A stretch of 64,000 bases of DNA from Orbus hercynius. Lineage in GTDB: Bacteria; Pseudomonadota; Gammaproteobacteria; Enterobacterales; Orbaceae. Under the pieces are notes generated by a model that made no database searches, was not told where the DNA came from, and saw nothing but the letters and a program-made list of their open reading frames with translations. Location: NCBI RefSeq assembly GCF_003634275.1, contig NZ_RBWY01000001.1, forward strand, positions 310,001 through 374,000, written 5' to 3'. The translations under genes were made by a program, and so were the position numbers. Shown piece after piece: positions 56,820-64,000 of this stretch; the stretch's first letter is position 1; every line of letters starts with the position of its first letter.

Positions 56820-58010
56820 TTAAAGTTTCTTTTCATAGCCTTCCATTGGTGCGATTTGATTGAGATAGCGATTAGTTGATAAAGAGGTATCCGTAGTAAA
56901 ATCCATTACGTCACGAAATGACTCGTTAAGATATATTTGCATAGCGGGAGGAATAGCTAACTCATCCATTTCTGCTTTTGAAAGGCGATAACGAATACTT
57001 TGTGCGTCATCGTTTTCTACTTTTTGTACCCACTTAGGCTCACGAATTAATTCACGTCCCAATGCAACGAGTGGAATACCTTTATTCAAAATATTAGTGA
57101 CTTCATCTGGTGTTTGAACTGAACCACCACCAATTAATGGAATACGATTATTAATAACATTAAGCATCTGTAAGATAATCGGAGATGAATCTAAATGCTC
57201 ACCTATCGGTTGGCGCCATATATGACCAATCGAAGTATGTAAATAATCAATACCAGATGTAGCGAGTTTATCAACAAAGGTTAAGGTATCTTGTAATCTT
57301 ATTCCAGGAGTCTCAAATTCTTCAGGTGAAAGGCGATAACCTAATAAAAATGGTTGTTTTGCTGTAGTATTGATCATGGTTTTAATTTTTTTGATCACGG
57401 CTAGTGGAAACTTCATTCGCTTCGATAAATCACCTCCCCACTGATCAGTACGTCGATTAGAATGAGGAGAAAAAAATTGTTGCAATAAATAGGTATTAGC
57501 GCCGTGTAATTCAATACCATCAAATCCGGCTTGTATTGCTAAATGTGTTGCATTAGCAAAATCTTCAATAATGGTTAGAATTTCATTTTCTGATAATGCT
57601 TTTGGTTTTTCCGCATCCGGTCTCAATGCAGCAACATCACTTGCACTCACCGTATTTATTCCACGTAGCACTTTACTATTACTCATTCTGCCAGCATGAA
57701 AAATCTGTAAAATCGCTTTGGTCCCATTTTGTTTAATTGTTTTGGCAAGTTTGGTTAATCCTGATAGATGTTGCAGTGATGAAGCACCTAATTGCCCTTC
57801 AAATCCTTTGCCTTGCTCTGTAATATATGCAACGCCAGTAATAAGCATACCCGGTCCCCCTGCACGTAATTGATAATATTTAAGTTCATCTTCAGTGATT
57901 TGACCATTATAAAAACTACTCATAGTTGTCATCGGTGCCATAACGATTCGATTTTTGACAACGAAACCATTACTAAATGTATAGCTTGATAATAAATTTA
58001 TCTTATCCAT
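56820..58010 (-). CDS. Old-yellow-enzyme-family NAD(P)H:flavin oxidoreductase
   Basis: This 396-residue TIM-barrel flavoprotein has NRIVMAPMTTMSS near the start and ILQIFHAGRMS. The active-site helix is FDGIELHGANTYLLQQFFSPHSNRRTDQWGGD, and the FMN phosphate region is IPLIGGGSVQTPDEV with LVALGRELI. It should reduce activated enones or similar compounds using FMN. The class looks like the YqjM/BaiH-like NADH:flavin oxidoreductases without the extra Fe-S domain, because the length stops near 396. A LysR gene follows. Confidence 0.88.
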   Translation of the reverse strand: MDKINLLSSYTFSNGFVVKNRIVMAPMTTMSSFYNGQITEDELKYYQLRAGGPGMLITGVAYITEQGKGFEGQLGASSLQHLSGLTKLAKTIKQNGTKAILQIFHAGRMSNSKVLRGINTVSASDVAALRPDAEKPKALSENEILTIIEDFANATHLAIQAGFDGIELHGANTYLLQQFFSPHSNRRTDQWGGDLSKRMKFPLAVIKKIKTMINTTAKQPFLLGYRLSPEEFETPGIRLQDTLTFVDKLATSGIDYLHTSIGHIWRQPIGEHLDSSPIILQMLNVINNRIPLIGGGSVQTPDEVTNILNKGIPLVALGRELIREPKWVQKVENDDAQSIRYRLSKAEMDELAIPPAMQIYLNESFRDVMDFTTDTSLSTNRYLNQIAPMEGYEKKL

Positions 58011-58294
58011 TTCTCTTCCTGCTTGTAAATTTTAAAAATGATATATAGCGCATTATGCTGATAAATATTAAAAATAAAAATAGGTTAAAAGGCATAAGAC
58101 TTATTCCAAATAGGCTATAACAAAATCAATCGCGGCTTAAGATAAGAGGGCAAGATTAATGTTTAATAATCAGATTAAACGACGAGTAATGGTAAAACTG
58201 GTGAGATTGTATCATTTAGCATAACTGTGATTATTCTAGTATCACAATATTCTTAAAAATATGAATACATGGTATAAAGCATAAGGAGTTGTAG

Positions 58295-58441
58295 ATGTTT
58301 TTACCGGCTAACCAAACCGCTTTTCGCTTCACCGTAGTCAGGCTAGAAACATCAGCCAAACTCCCAGTGTGCGCACTTGAAAATAATAAGACTACAGGCG
58401 TAAATGGGGTAATCCAGTATGTGCGCTGTGGTTATTGGTAA
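58295..58441 (+). CDS. Small Ash-like ORF, mobile-element signature
   Basis: The 48-residue product has a good ribosome site (AAGGAG, 6 nt before the ATG). It begins MFLPANQTAFRFTVVRLETSAKLPVCALENN. The NQTAFRF and TTGVNGVIQYVRCGY wording recalls small Ash- or Icd-like proteins of P4-type satellite elements, but this is memory and not a search. It sits near two tRNA genes, a common place for such elements. No integrase is found. Confidence 0.45.
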   Translation: MFLPANQTAFRFTVVRLETSAKLPVCALENNKTTGVNGVIQYVRCGYW

Positions 58442-58670
58442 AGGCGATGCGCTTTAAACATGATCCAAACGTAGCAATGATTTTATCTAAAATATCGTAT
58501 AAATCAGACTCAATAAGAGAATGAGTACCGAATTAATCAAATTGAAAAATGATGTGCTTACGCGACATTAATTTTAGTATACTTCAATGCTTTATTTGGA
58601 AAAATAACAAACGTAATGGATTAATTATATGAATGTTGTAGATATTACTAAGTAGTCCATATTAATAAAT

Positions 58671-58746
58671 TGGAGCGGGAAACGAGGTTCGAACTCGCGA
58701 CCTCAACCTTGGCAAGGTTGCGCTCTACCAACTGAGCTATTCCCGC
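58671..58746 (-). tRNA. tRNA-Gly (GCC)
   Basis: The minus strand reads GCGGGAATAGCTCAGTTGG at the 5' end and closes GTTTCCCGC with an encoded CCA (76 nt). The anticodon loop TTGCCAA gives GCC. It is nearly the same as the E. coli glyV/W-type gene. It lies just after tRNA-Leu on the same strand. Confidence 0.95.
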
Positions 58747-58762
58747 ATAGAGATAAGATAAA

Positions 58763-58849
58763 TGGTGCCCGGGGCGAGACTTGAACTCGCACGGCCCAAA
58801 GGCCGAGGGATTTTAAATCCCTTGTGTCTACCGATTTCACCACCCGGGC
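58763..58849 (-). tRNA. tRNA-Leu (UAA)
   Basis: The 87-nt class II tRNA on the minus strand begins GCCCGGGTGGTGAAATCGG, has a long variable arm and an encoded CCA. The anticodon arm GGGATTTAAAATCCC contains UAA. It matches E. coli leuZ closely. In E. coli glyW, cysT and leuZ are together. Here the Leu and Gly genes are adjacent, 16 bp apart, in the order Leu-Gly along the minus strand, with no cysT between them. Confidence 0.95.
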
Positions 58850-59424
58850 TCAAAACGTAATTTATCAAACTAATCACGATTTGAATGCTGAGCATTTTAC
58901 CCATCTTATCAATTCAGTCAATAAAAATTTTGAAATAAATCTCCTGATTGCTTAATCTTTAGTTATTTTGATATTGATTTTACAATATTTAATCAATTTT
59001 GATATAAAATTTAGGCGTCAATGAGTTACTTACTTAGGGCGCTGTTTTATTCGCTTTAAGGTACGTGTAAAAAGTATGGGGGGATTTTGTTTAAATCCTC
59101 ATTGCGGGAAAATTCTTTTGCGATGAGGATTATTTCGTTGCAAATTTATAATTTATGGGGCAGAATTGGCGCGCTAACATTTAGCGGAAATATATTAAAT
59201 TTTTTTAACCGGAGGGCCAATAGATATTACATTATTAGGTGTATTATCTTGGCATTGATAACCAAAAAATTACTGTTAGATTAAAAGAACAAGGAAAATT
59301 GAATCCAAGTTAGATTTATTGCCTAAATAAATCTAATACAATGTATCATTAGGTGGATAGTTAGAATTCAATAGCAACGTTACTTTTATTTCCACAGTAG
59401 AACTTTTTAAACAGAGGGTTTGAC
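58850..59424. other. Region between tRNA-Leu and dat
   Basis: This 575-bp stretch has no gene I accept. A hairpin with arms AATCCTCAT and ATGAGGATT, plus an extra GC pair, spans 59094-59131. It may be a leader structure or a remnant. It must contain the dat promoter on the plus strand and the tRNA promoter on the minus strand. A 65-codon frame at 59087-59284 overlaps the hairpin and lacks a ribosome site. Confidence 0.45.
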
Positions 59425-60774
59425 ATGGGAACAACACAATTATCTTCATTTGATAATCAATATTATCTAGATCGACAATCACACTTCGAATCAAATGCAC
59501 GAAGTTATCCTCGTAAATTTCCAATCTCGATTAAATCAGCGCAAGGCGCTTGGCTCGAAGATGTTGAGGGTAAAAAATATTTAGATTGCCTAGCTGGCGC
59601 TGGCACGTTAGCGTTAGGGCATAATCACCCAAGTGTTATTAGTGCAATTAAACAAGTACTAGAGAGCCAACTACCGTTGCATACATTGGATTTAACCACC
59701 CCGCTAAAAGATCAATTTTCTCATACTGTGCTTAATCTATTACCAGGTCGTGCTGATGATTGGCGTTTGCAATTTTGTGGTCCAACTGGTGCTGATGCCA
59801 ATGAAGCCGCTTTTAAACTGGCTAAAACGGTAACAGGACGAGCTCCTATTATTAGTTTTACGGGTGGCTATCATGGTATGACTAATGGCACGTTAAGTGC
59901 GACTGGTAACTTAGGTGCTAAATCTCCTATTCATGGTTTGATGCCTTATGTTCAGTTTATGCCTTATCCATATGCTTATCGCTGCCCATTGGGACTTGGT
60001 GGTGAACTGGGTGAAATGGCATTGGCTAATTTATTTGAGCGGTTTTTAGATGATGTTGAAAGTGGAGTAACTAAACCTGCTGCAGTTATTTTAGAGGCAA
60101 TTCAAGGTGAAGGTGGTGTAATTCCCGCTCCGGTTCAATGGTTAAAACGTGTTCGTGAAGTCACTAAGCGACATGGAATTATTTTGATTTTAGATGAAGT
60201 ACAAGCCGGTATCGGTCGTAGTGGTGAATTTTTTGCCTTTGACCAATCCGGTATTGTTCCCGATATGATTGTGATGTCCAAGGCGATTGGTGGCGGTTTA
60301 CCAATGTCATTAGTTGCTTATCGCGCTGAACTCGATGTTTGGGCCCCAGGTGCTCATACGGGAACATTTCGTGGTAATCAGTTAGCGATGGCAACTGGCC
60401 TTGCCACGCTTGATATGATTACTCAGCAAGGTGTGCAAGAGAATGTGAATATTGCAGGTCAAGCACTAAAAGCGGGCTTACTCCAATTACAACAACGCTT
60501 TGCCTGCATTGGCGAGGTGCGTGGACGCGGCTTAATGCTGGGCATTGAAATTGTCGATGCTAAAGGTAAGCCGGATATGCTCGGTAGTTTACCTTACGCG
60601 CCAGAATTATCGGTAGCGTTACAAAAAGCGTGTTTTCAGGCCGGCTTAATTGCTGAACGCGGTGGCCGACATGGCTCGGTATTGAGATTCCTCCCGCCGC
60701 TCACTTTAACGCTTGATGAGGTAAATCAAATTTTGACTCGCTTAGAAACCGCGTTAACTGCGGTGACAAAGTAA
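59425..60774 (+). CDS. dat: Diaminobutyrate-2-oxoglutarate transaminase (Dat)
   Basis: Dat makes L-2,4-diaminobutyrate by transferring an amino group from glutamate to aspartate semialdehyde. The 449-residue class III aminotransferase has [66 protein letters not shown] and the PLP lysine in [12 protein letters not shown]. It is 11 nt upstream of ddc. Its likely product feeds ddc, giving 1,3-diaminopropane, as known in Acinetobacter and Haemophilus. Confidence 0.93.
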   Translation: MGTTQLSSFDNQYYLDRQSHFESNARSYPRKFPISIKSAQGAWLEDVEGKKYLDCLAGAGTLALGHNHPSVISAIKQVLESQLPLHTLDLTTPLKDQFSHTVLNLLPGRADDWRLQFCGPTGADANEAAFKLAKTVTGRAPIISFTGGYHGMTNGTLSATGNLGAKSPIHGLMPYVQFMPYPYAYRCPLGLGGELGEMALANLFERFLDDVESGVTKPAAVILEAIQGEGGVIPAPVQWLKRVREVTKRHGIILILDEVQAGIGRSGEFFAFDQSGIVPDMIVMSKAIGGGLPMSLVAYRAELDVWAPGAHTGTFRGNQLAMATGLATLDMITQQGVQENVNIAGQALKAGLLQLQQRFACIGEVRGRGLMLGIEIVDAKGKPDMLGSLPYAPELSVALQKACFQAGLIAERGGRHGSVLRFLPPLTLTLDEVNQILTRLETALTAVTK

Positions 60775-60785
60775 GAGGACATATC

Positions 60786-62228
60786 ATGCAAAAAAATAAA
60801 GTAGTGGGCGTTACATCGATAGGTCAAGAGGGTGCGGAGCAATACCGCACTTTGATGAAGCAAGCGGTAGATGTCGCGGCCGATTGGCTAACGGTTGATA
60901 AAATGTTTGATGGCATGCCGATACAAACGCTGCGAGATCAACTTAATCATATCGAAATGATACCAGCTAAAGGCGTTGGTGACAGGCGGGCGCTACAAGA
61001 AGCAAATGAGTATTTTTTACAACATGCGCTACAAGTTCATCATCCACTGTGCTCGGCGCATTTACACTGCCCAACAACGTTAGCGTCTCAGCTGGCAGAA
61101 GTGCTAATTAATGTCGCTAATCAGTCAATGGATTCATGGGATCAAAGTCCCTCAGCAACATTATTTGAAGAGCATATTATTACCCAGCTACGTCAACATA
61201 TTGGTTATGCAGCTGGTGATGCGGGAATATTTACCAGTGGCGGAACGCAAAGTAACTTTATGGGCTTATTGTTGGCTCGTGAGTATTGCTTAAAGCATTA
61301 TCCGACTTATCAAAAGCACGACTTAGTTGTGCTGTGTTCTGAGCAAGCGCATTTTTCGGTGCAGCAATCAATGTTGTTATTGGGTTTTGATGACAGCGCG
61401 GTAGTCACGATTGCGTGTGATCATGGTGGCCGCATTGTCGTTGATGCGTTAGCGGCTACGTTACGTGATTTAGCGTTGCAAGGCAAAAAGGCATTTGCCA
61501 TTGTCGCGACAGCCGGCACAACCGATACTGGTGCGATTGACGATCTGTCGGCGATTGCTAGTCTGGCAAAGCAGTTCGAGGTTTGGTTACATATCGATGC
61601 AGCTTGGGGGGGGATTTTACTGTTTTCTCAGCGATATCGCGATCGCTTGCAAGGAATTGAATTAGCCGATTCGATTGCGCTTGATTTCCATAAGCAGTTT
61701 TTACAAACGATAAGCTGTGGCGCTTTTGTGTTAAAAGATGCGGCTAATTATGAGCTAATCCGACGACATGATGATTACCTTAACCCAATCGAAGATGAGC
61801 TAGAGGGGGTGCCTAATTTGGTGAGTAAATCGATTCAAACGACGCGGCGCTTTGATGCACTAAAACTATGGATGAGTTTTCGTAGTATCGGTGCCGAGCA
61901 ATACGCTAACATGGTTGATTACTCCATTGATTTGGCGCAGCAAGTTGCGGCTTATATTGACCAATCCGATAAATTTGAATTGGTTAATTCAACCCAAATT
62001 GCTAGTGTGTTATTTCGGATCAAAAAGCACGCATTAGGTGATAAAGATAGCACTCAAGTTCATCGGTTTATCGCCCAGTTACTATTTGATGAAGGCCGAG
62101 CTAATTTAGGTATCACGCGTCGTGAGGGGGAAACCACGCTTAAGTTGACGTTGCTCAACCCTCATACTCAGTTTGAGCACGTAAAAGCATTGCTTGCGAC
62201 AATCGAGCGATTATTAACGCGTTGCTAG
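60786..62228 (+). CDS. ddc: L-2,4-diaminobutyrate decarboxylase (Ddc)
   Basis: Ddc decarboxylates L-2,4-diaminobutyrate to 1,3-diaminopropane. The 480-residue group II PLP decarboxylase has CSAHLHCPTTLASQLAEVLIN, the AGIFTSGGTQSNFMGLLLARE region, ATAGTTDTGAIDDL, the aspartate motif HIDAAWGG and the PLP lysine in DFHKQFLQ. AGAGGA precedes the ATG. It is co-transcribed with dat, which identifies the substrate. The diamine is known to support growth and motility in some bacteria. Confidence 0.93.
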   Translation: MQKNKVVGVTSIGQEGAEQYRTLMKQAVDVAADWLTVDKMFDGMPIQTLRDQLNHIEMIPAKGVGDRRALQEANEYFLQHALQVHHPLCSAHLHCPTTLASQLAEVLINVANQSMDSWDQSPSATLFEEHIITQLRQHIGYAAGDAGIFTSGGTQSNFMGLLLAREYCLKHYPTYQKHDLVVLCSEQAHFSVQQSMLLLGFDDSAVVTIACDHGGRIVVDALAATLRDLALQGKKAFAIVATAGTTDTGAIDDLSAIASLAKQFEVWLHIDAAWGGILLFSQRYRDRLQGIELADSIALDFHKQFLQTISCGAFVLKDAANYELIRRHDDYLNPIEDELEGVPNLVSKSIQTTRRFDALKLWMSFRSIGAEQYANMVDYSIDLAQQVAAYIDQSDKFELVNSTQIASVLFRIKKHALGDKDSTQVHRFIAQLLFDEGRANLGITRREGETTLKLTLLNPHTQFEHVKALLATIERLLTRC

Positions 62229-62254
62229 ATGCTATTTGGTTTTTAAGCTAACAC

Positions 62255-62284
62255 CACTCAGTCTATTTAGTGATAGACTGAGTG
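62255..62284. repeat. 12-bp perfect hairpin after ddc
   Basis: CACTCAGTCTAT, loop TTAGTG and ATAGACTGAGTG form a perfect stem 27 bp after the ddc stop. There is no U tract in either direction. It may mark the transcript end of dat-ddc by a Rho-assisted or processing route. Confidence 0.6.
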
Positions 62285-62373
62285 CCTAAGATTGCAGTGG
62301 CACGATATTGCTATTTTGTTATGACTATTTAGCGATTGTTATCAACAAATTTTGCTTATTCGCCAATCATGAT

Positions 62374-62778
62374 TTAGTTTAAGATGCTGATATAAATTTC
62401 AACTCGGCCATCAGGATAATATTTCTCAAAATCCACATCATAAGCGCGTAGGAGTTTACCCTCTTGCTCTAATCCCCAAATATGTTGCCATGTTTGGTAG
62501 ATTTTATCTTCATGATCATCATTCACAGCGAACACCACATAATTATCGATCGGATTTGGCGTAATTAGCGCGCTAAAATGGTCAATCGGATGATCGACAG
62601 CGATTGATAACGTGTAATCACCACGGTAATCATTTTGATAATGGTGATAAATTCCATATACACAACCCGTATCGTTAGTGATTTTAGTTTGTGCCTCTTG
62701 CCACAATGCTTTAATTTTATCAATCATATTTTCATCAGTGAAGTTATTTGTTCTAACAGAATTGACAGCAAAAAACAT
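62374..62778 (-). CDS. GyrI-like/YdeE effector-binding domain protein
   Basis: This single-domain protein of 134 residues carries a SOUL/GyrI-like small-molecule-binding fold: IKALWQEAQTKI, YGIYHHYQNDYRGDYTLSIAVD, NYVVFAVNDD, IYQTWQHIWG and a closing strand GRVEIYISIL. It is free of any helix-turn-helix, like YdeE or SbmC. Such proteins bind hydrophobic ligands or block gyrase poisons. AGAGGA precedes the ATG. A Fur-like site lies about 80 bp upstream. Confidence 0.8.
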   Translation of the reverse strand: MFFAVNSVRTNNFTDENMIDKIKALWQEAQTKITNDTGCVYGIYHHYQNDYRGDYTLSIAVDHPIDHFSALITPNPIDNYVVFAVNDDHEDKIYQTWQHIWGLEQEGKLLRAYDVDFEKYYPDGRVEIYISILN

Positions 62779-63090
62779 GGAGATGTCCTCTAATAAAGTG
62801 AATTATTCGCTGATACCGTATACCCGTTGTTGCTTGATTAAGTATCCTAGGTAATATTAGCATAATAATCATTATTTTATGCACAAATAGCTTTAATAAC
62901 TTTGTCGTAATCGTGTTGATAACATAATAAAATTATTAATAATCAAACCTATAATGAGGTGGTTAAATAATGACTTATCCGCTACCGAATGCTACGTTAT
63001 GCTAATGGTTATACATTTATATATATTATACTCCGAGCAAGATTGATCGTGCTTTCATGCTTGTCGGCACTGTATTTTTTCCTATCTAGT
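62779..63090. other. Intergenic region between the GyrI-like gene and ilvY
   Basis: This 312-bp A/T-rich region carries the promoter of the GyrI-like gene and a Fur-like dyad near 62860. No further gene is seen. Confidence 0.5.
62858..62876. promoter_or_regulatory. Possible Fur box ahead of the GyrI-like gene
   Basis: TAGCATAATAATCATTATT matches 14 of 19 positions of the Fur consensus and sits inside a longer dyad (GCATAA at 62860 and TTATGC at 62877-62882). It is about 80 bp before the GyrI-like start. In AT-rich DNA such matches can be chance. Confidence 0.4.
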
Positions 63091-63972
63091 TTAATTAGCC
63101 AGTTGCCAAAATGCAGCGATGACTTTTTCGGATAAACGTCTTTTTTGTGCACAAATTCCGATATCAAATGGCTCAATTAAACTTGATGGCCATTCAATAA
63201 TCCGTTCACGGATGCGCTCTGGGCTATTTTCCATAACCACTTTAGGTAATAGAGCCACGCCGCATCCTAACGCAACCATTGAAACAATCGCTTCGTGCCC
63301 GGCAACCGTTGCATAGATTTTAGGCGAGTGAATTTTATTGTGTTTAAACCATTGATCGATACGGTGCCGACTTGGACCATGTTCCGGTAAAATAAACGGA
63401 ATATGCTGCCAATCTGGCTGTTTTTGATGAAGTTTATCACTAAAAGTGCTACGTAATCTGGGGATTAACAGCACCATGTCGATTTCGCCCACTTTAACAA
63501 ATTCAACGCTTGACGGTAATTGTTTGGGGCGACCGGCAATCGCTAAATCGGCTTCATTCGATTGAATTTTACTCACGGCATCAGCAGCGTCGCCGGTAGT
63601 AAGTTTGATTTCGACTAAAGGATAAAGTACCCGAAATTTATCTAAAATATCGGGGAGATGGCTGTAAGCGGCGGTAACTGAGCAAAATAAACTCAGTTCA
63701 CCGATGAGCTGATGGCTCGATTGCGTGATATTTTGTTGGAGCTGCTGATAATCGGATAACACTTGTTTAGCAAAGACTTTGAGCTGTTGGCCCGCTTCTG
63801 TCATTTGTACTGAGCGATTATCACGAATAAATAGCGCTTGACCCACGCTCTCTTCAAGACGCTGAATTAAACGTGATAACGTCGATGGGGTAAGGTGCAT
63901 GGTTTTGGCGGTTAAACCGAAGTGGTTAGTTTCACATAAGTTTAAAAATATTTTTAAATCACGTATATCCAT
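63091..63972 (-). CDS. ilvY: LysR regulator IlvY
   Basis: IlvY activates ilvC, the acetohydroxyacid isomeroreductase gene, in response to its substrates. The 293-residue product is closely colinear with E. coli IlvY: DLKIFLNLCETNHFGLTAK, PSTLSRLIQRLEE, FCSVTAAYSHLPDILDKFR, EIKLTTGDAADAVSKI and IYATVAGHEAIVSMVALGCGVALLPKV. In E. coli ilvC is divergent from ilvY. Here the divergent gene would begin just past position 64,000. It complements the ilvIH operon elsewhere in the window. Confidence 0.95.
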   Translation of the reverse strand: MDIRDLKIFLNLCETNHFGLTAKTMHLTPSTLSRLIQRLEESVGQALFIRDNRSVQMTEAGQQLKVFAKQVLSDYQQLQQNITQSSHQLIGELSLFCSVTAAYSHLPDILDKFRVLYPLVEIKLTTGDAADAVSKIQSNEADLAIAGRPKQLPSSVEFVKVGEIDMVLLIPRLRSTFSDKLHQKQPDWQHIPFILPEHGPSRHRIDQWFKHNKIHSPKIYATVAGHEAIVSMVALGCGVALLPKVVMENSPERIRERIIEWPSSLIEPFDIGICAQKRRLSEKVIAAFWQLAN

Positions 63973-64000
63973 TATGCTAATCTCAAATTAATGTTGCAAA

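Noticed and set aside
59087-59284. 65-codon ORF between tRNA-Leu and dat
   Set aside because: There is no ribosome site, it overlaps a hairpin, and its composition is that of translated AT-rich intergenic DNA.
1-64000. CRISPR arrays, rRNA genes and insertion sequences
   Set aside because: I scanned for regularly spaced repeats, rRNA-like stretches and transposase frames with inverted ends, and found none.

Overview
The window looks like chromosome of an AT-rich gammaproteobacterium related to Enterobacterales and Pasteurellales. A gut-associated Orbaceae-type genome would fit, but that is an inference from gene content and base composition. FabB, FepA, LptD, SurA, CorC, AroA and IlvY are very close in sequence to the E. 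coli proteins as I know them, while several E. coli operons are shortened or rearranged. No rRNA and no CRISPR array were found. There are three tRNA genes.

Region 1 (1-39,989) is core chromosome. It contains envelope and ribosome-maturation genes (lnt-corC-ybeY-rlmH-rsfS), fabB with FabR-like operators, and a polar amino-acid ABC transporter. Next come asnA, sppA, the lptD-surA-rsmA-apaH envelope/RNA operon, pcnB and serC. A catecholate-siderophore pair follows (esterase plus fepA with a Fur box), then yaiI-yffB-dapE-ypfN, ilvIH, cyaY, an IgaA homologue, a LacI/solute-binding fusion regulator, catalase, an XRE regulator, aroA, argE, clcA and a small lipoprotein. pcnB appears to start at AUU, as reported for E. 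coli.

Region 2 (40,211-52,993) starts with tRNA-Ile2(CAU) and a small lipoprotein gene. It then holds a compact cassette that encodes a siphophage-type tail and nothing else: tail terminator, tube, frameshifted assembly chaperones, a short tape measure, tip and baseplate proteins, and a hub protein with a LamG-like C-terminal domain. There are no capsid, portal, terminase, integrase, repressor or lysis genes next to it. In front of it lie a twin operator-like repeat and two successive promoter-plus-immediate-terminator units. This suggests a switchable late operon of a domesticated, tailocin-like particle, and it is the most interesting part of the window.

Region 3 (53,287-64,000) is accessory and metabolic. 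It has a YghA-like dehydrogenase, a coiled-coil membrane protein, an old-yellow-enzyme gene with a LysR regulator, a tiny Ash-like ORF beside tRNA-Leu(UAA) and tRNA-Gly(GCC), and the dat-ddc pair that makes 1,3-diaminopropane. A GyrI-like protein with a possible Fur site follows, and then ilvY, whose usual divergent partner ilvC would lie beyond the window edge.

All calls come from reading the sequence and from remembered family features. No database search was run.
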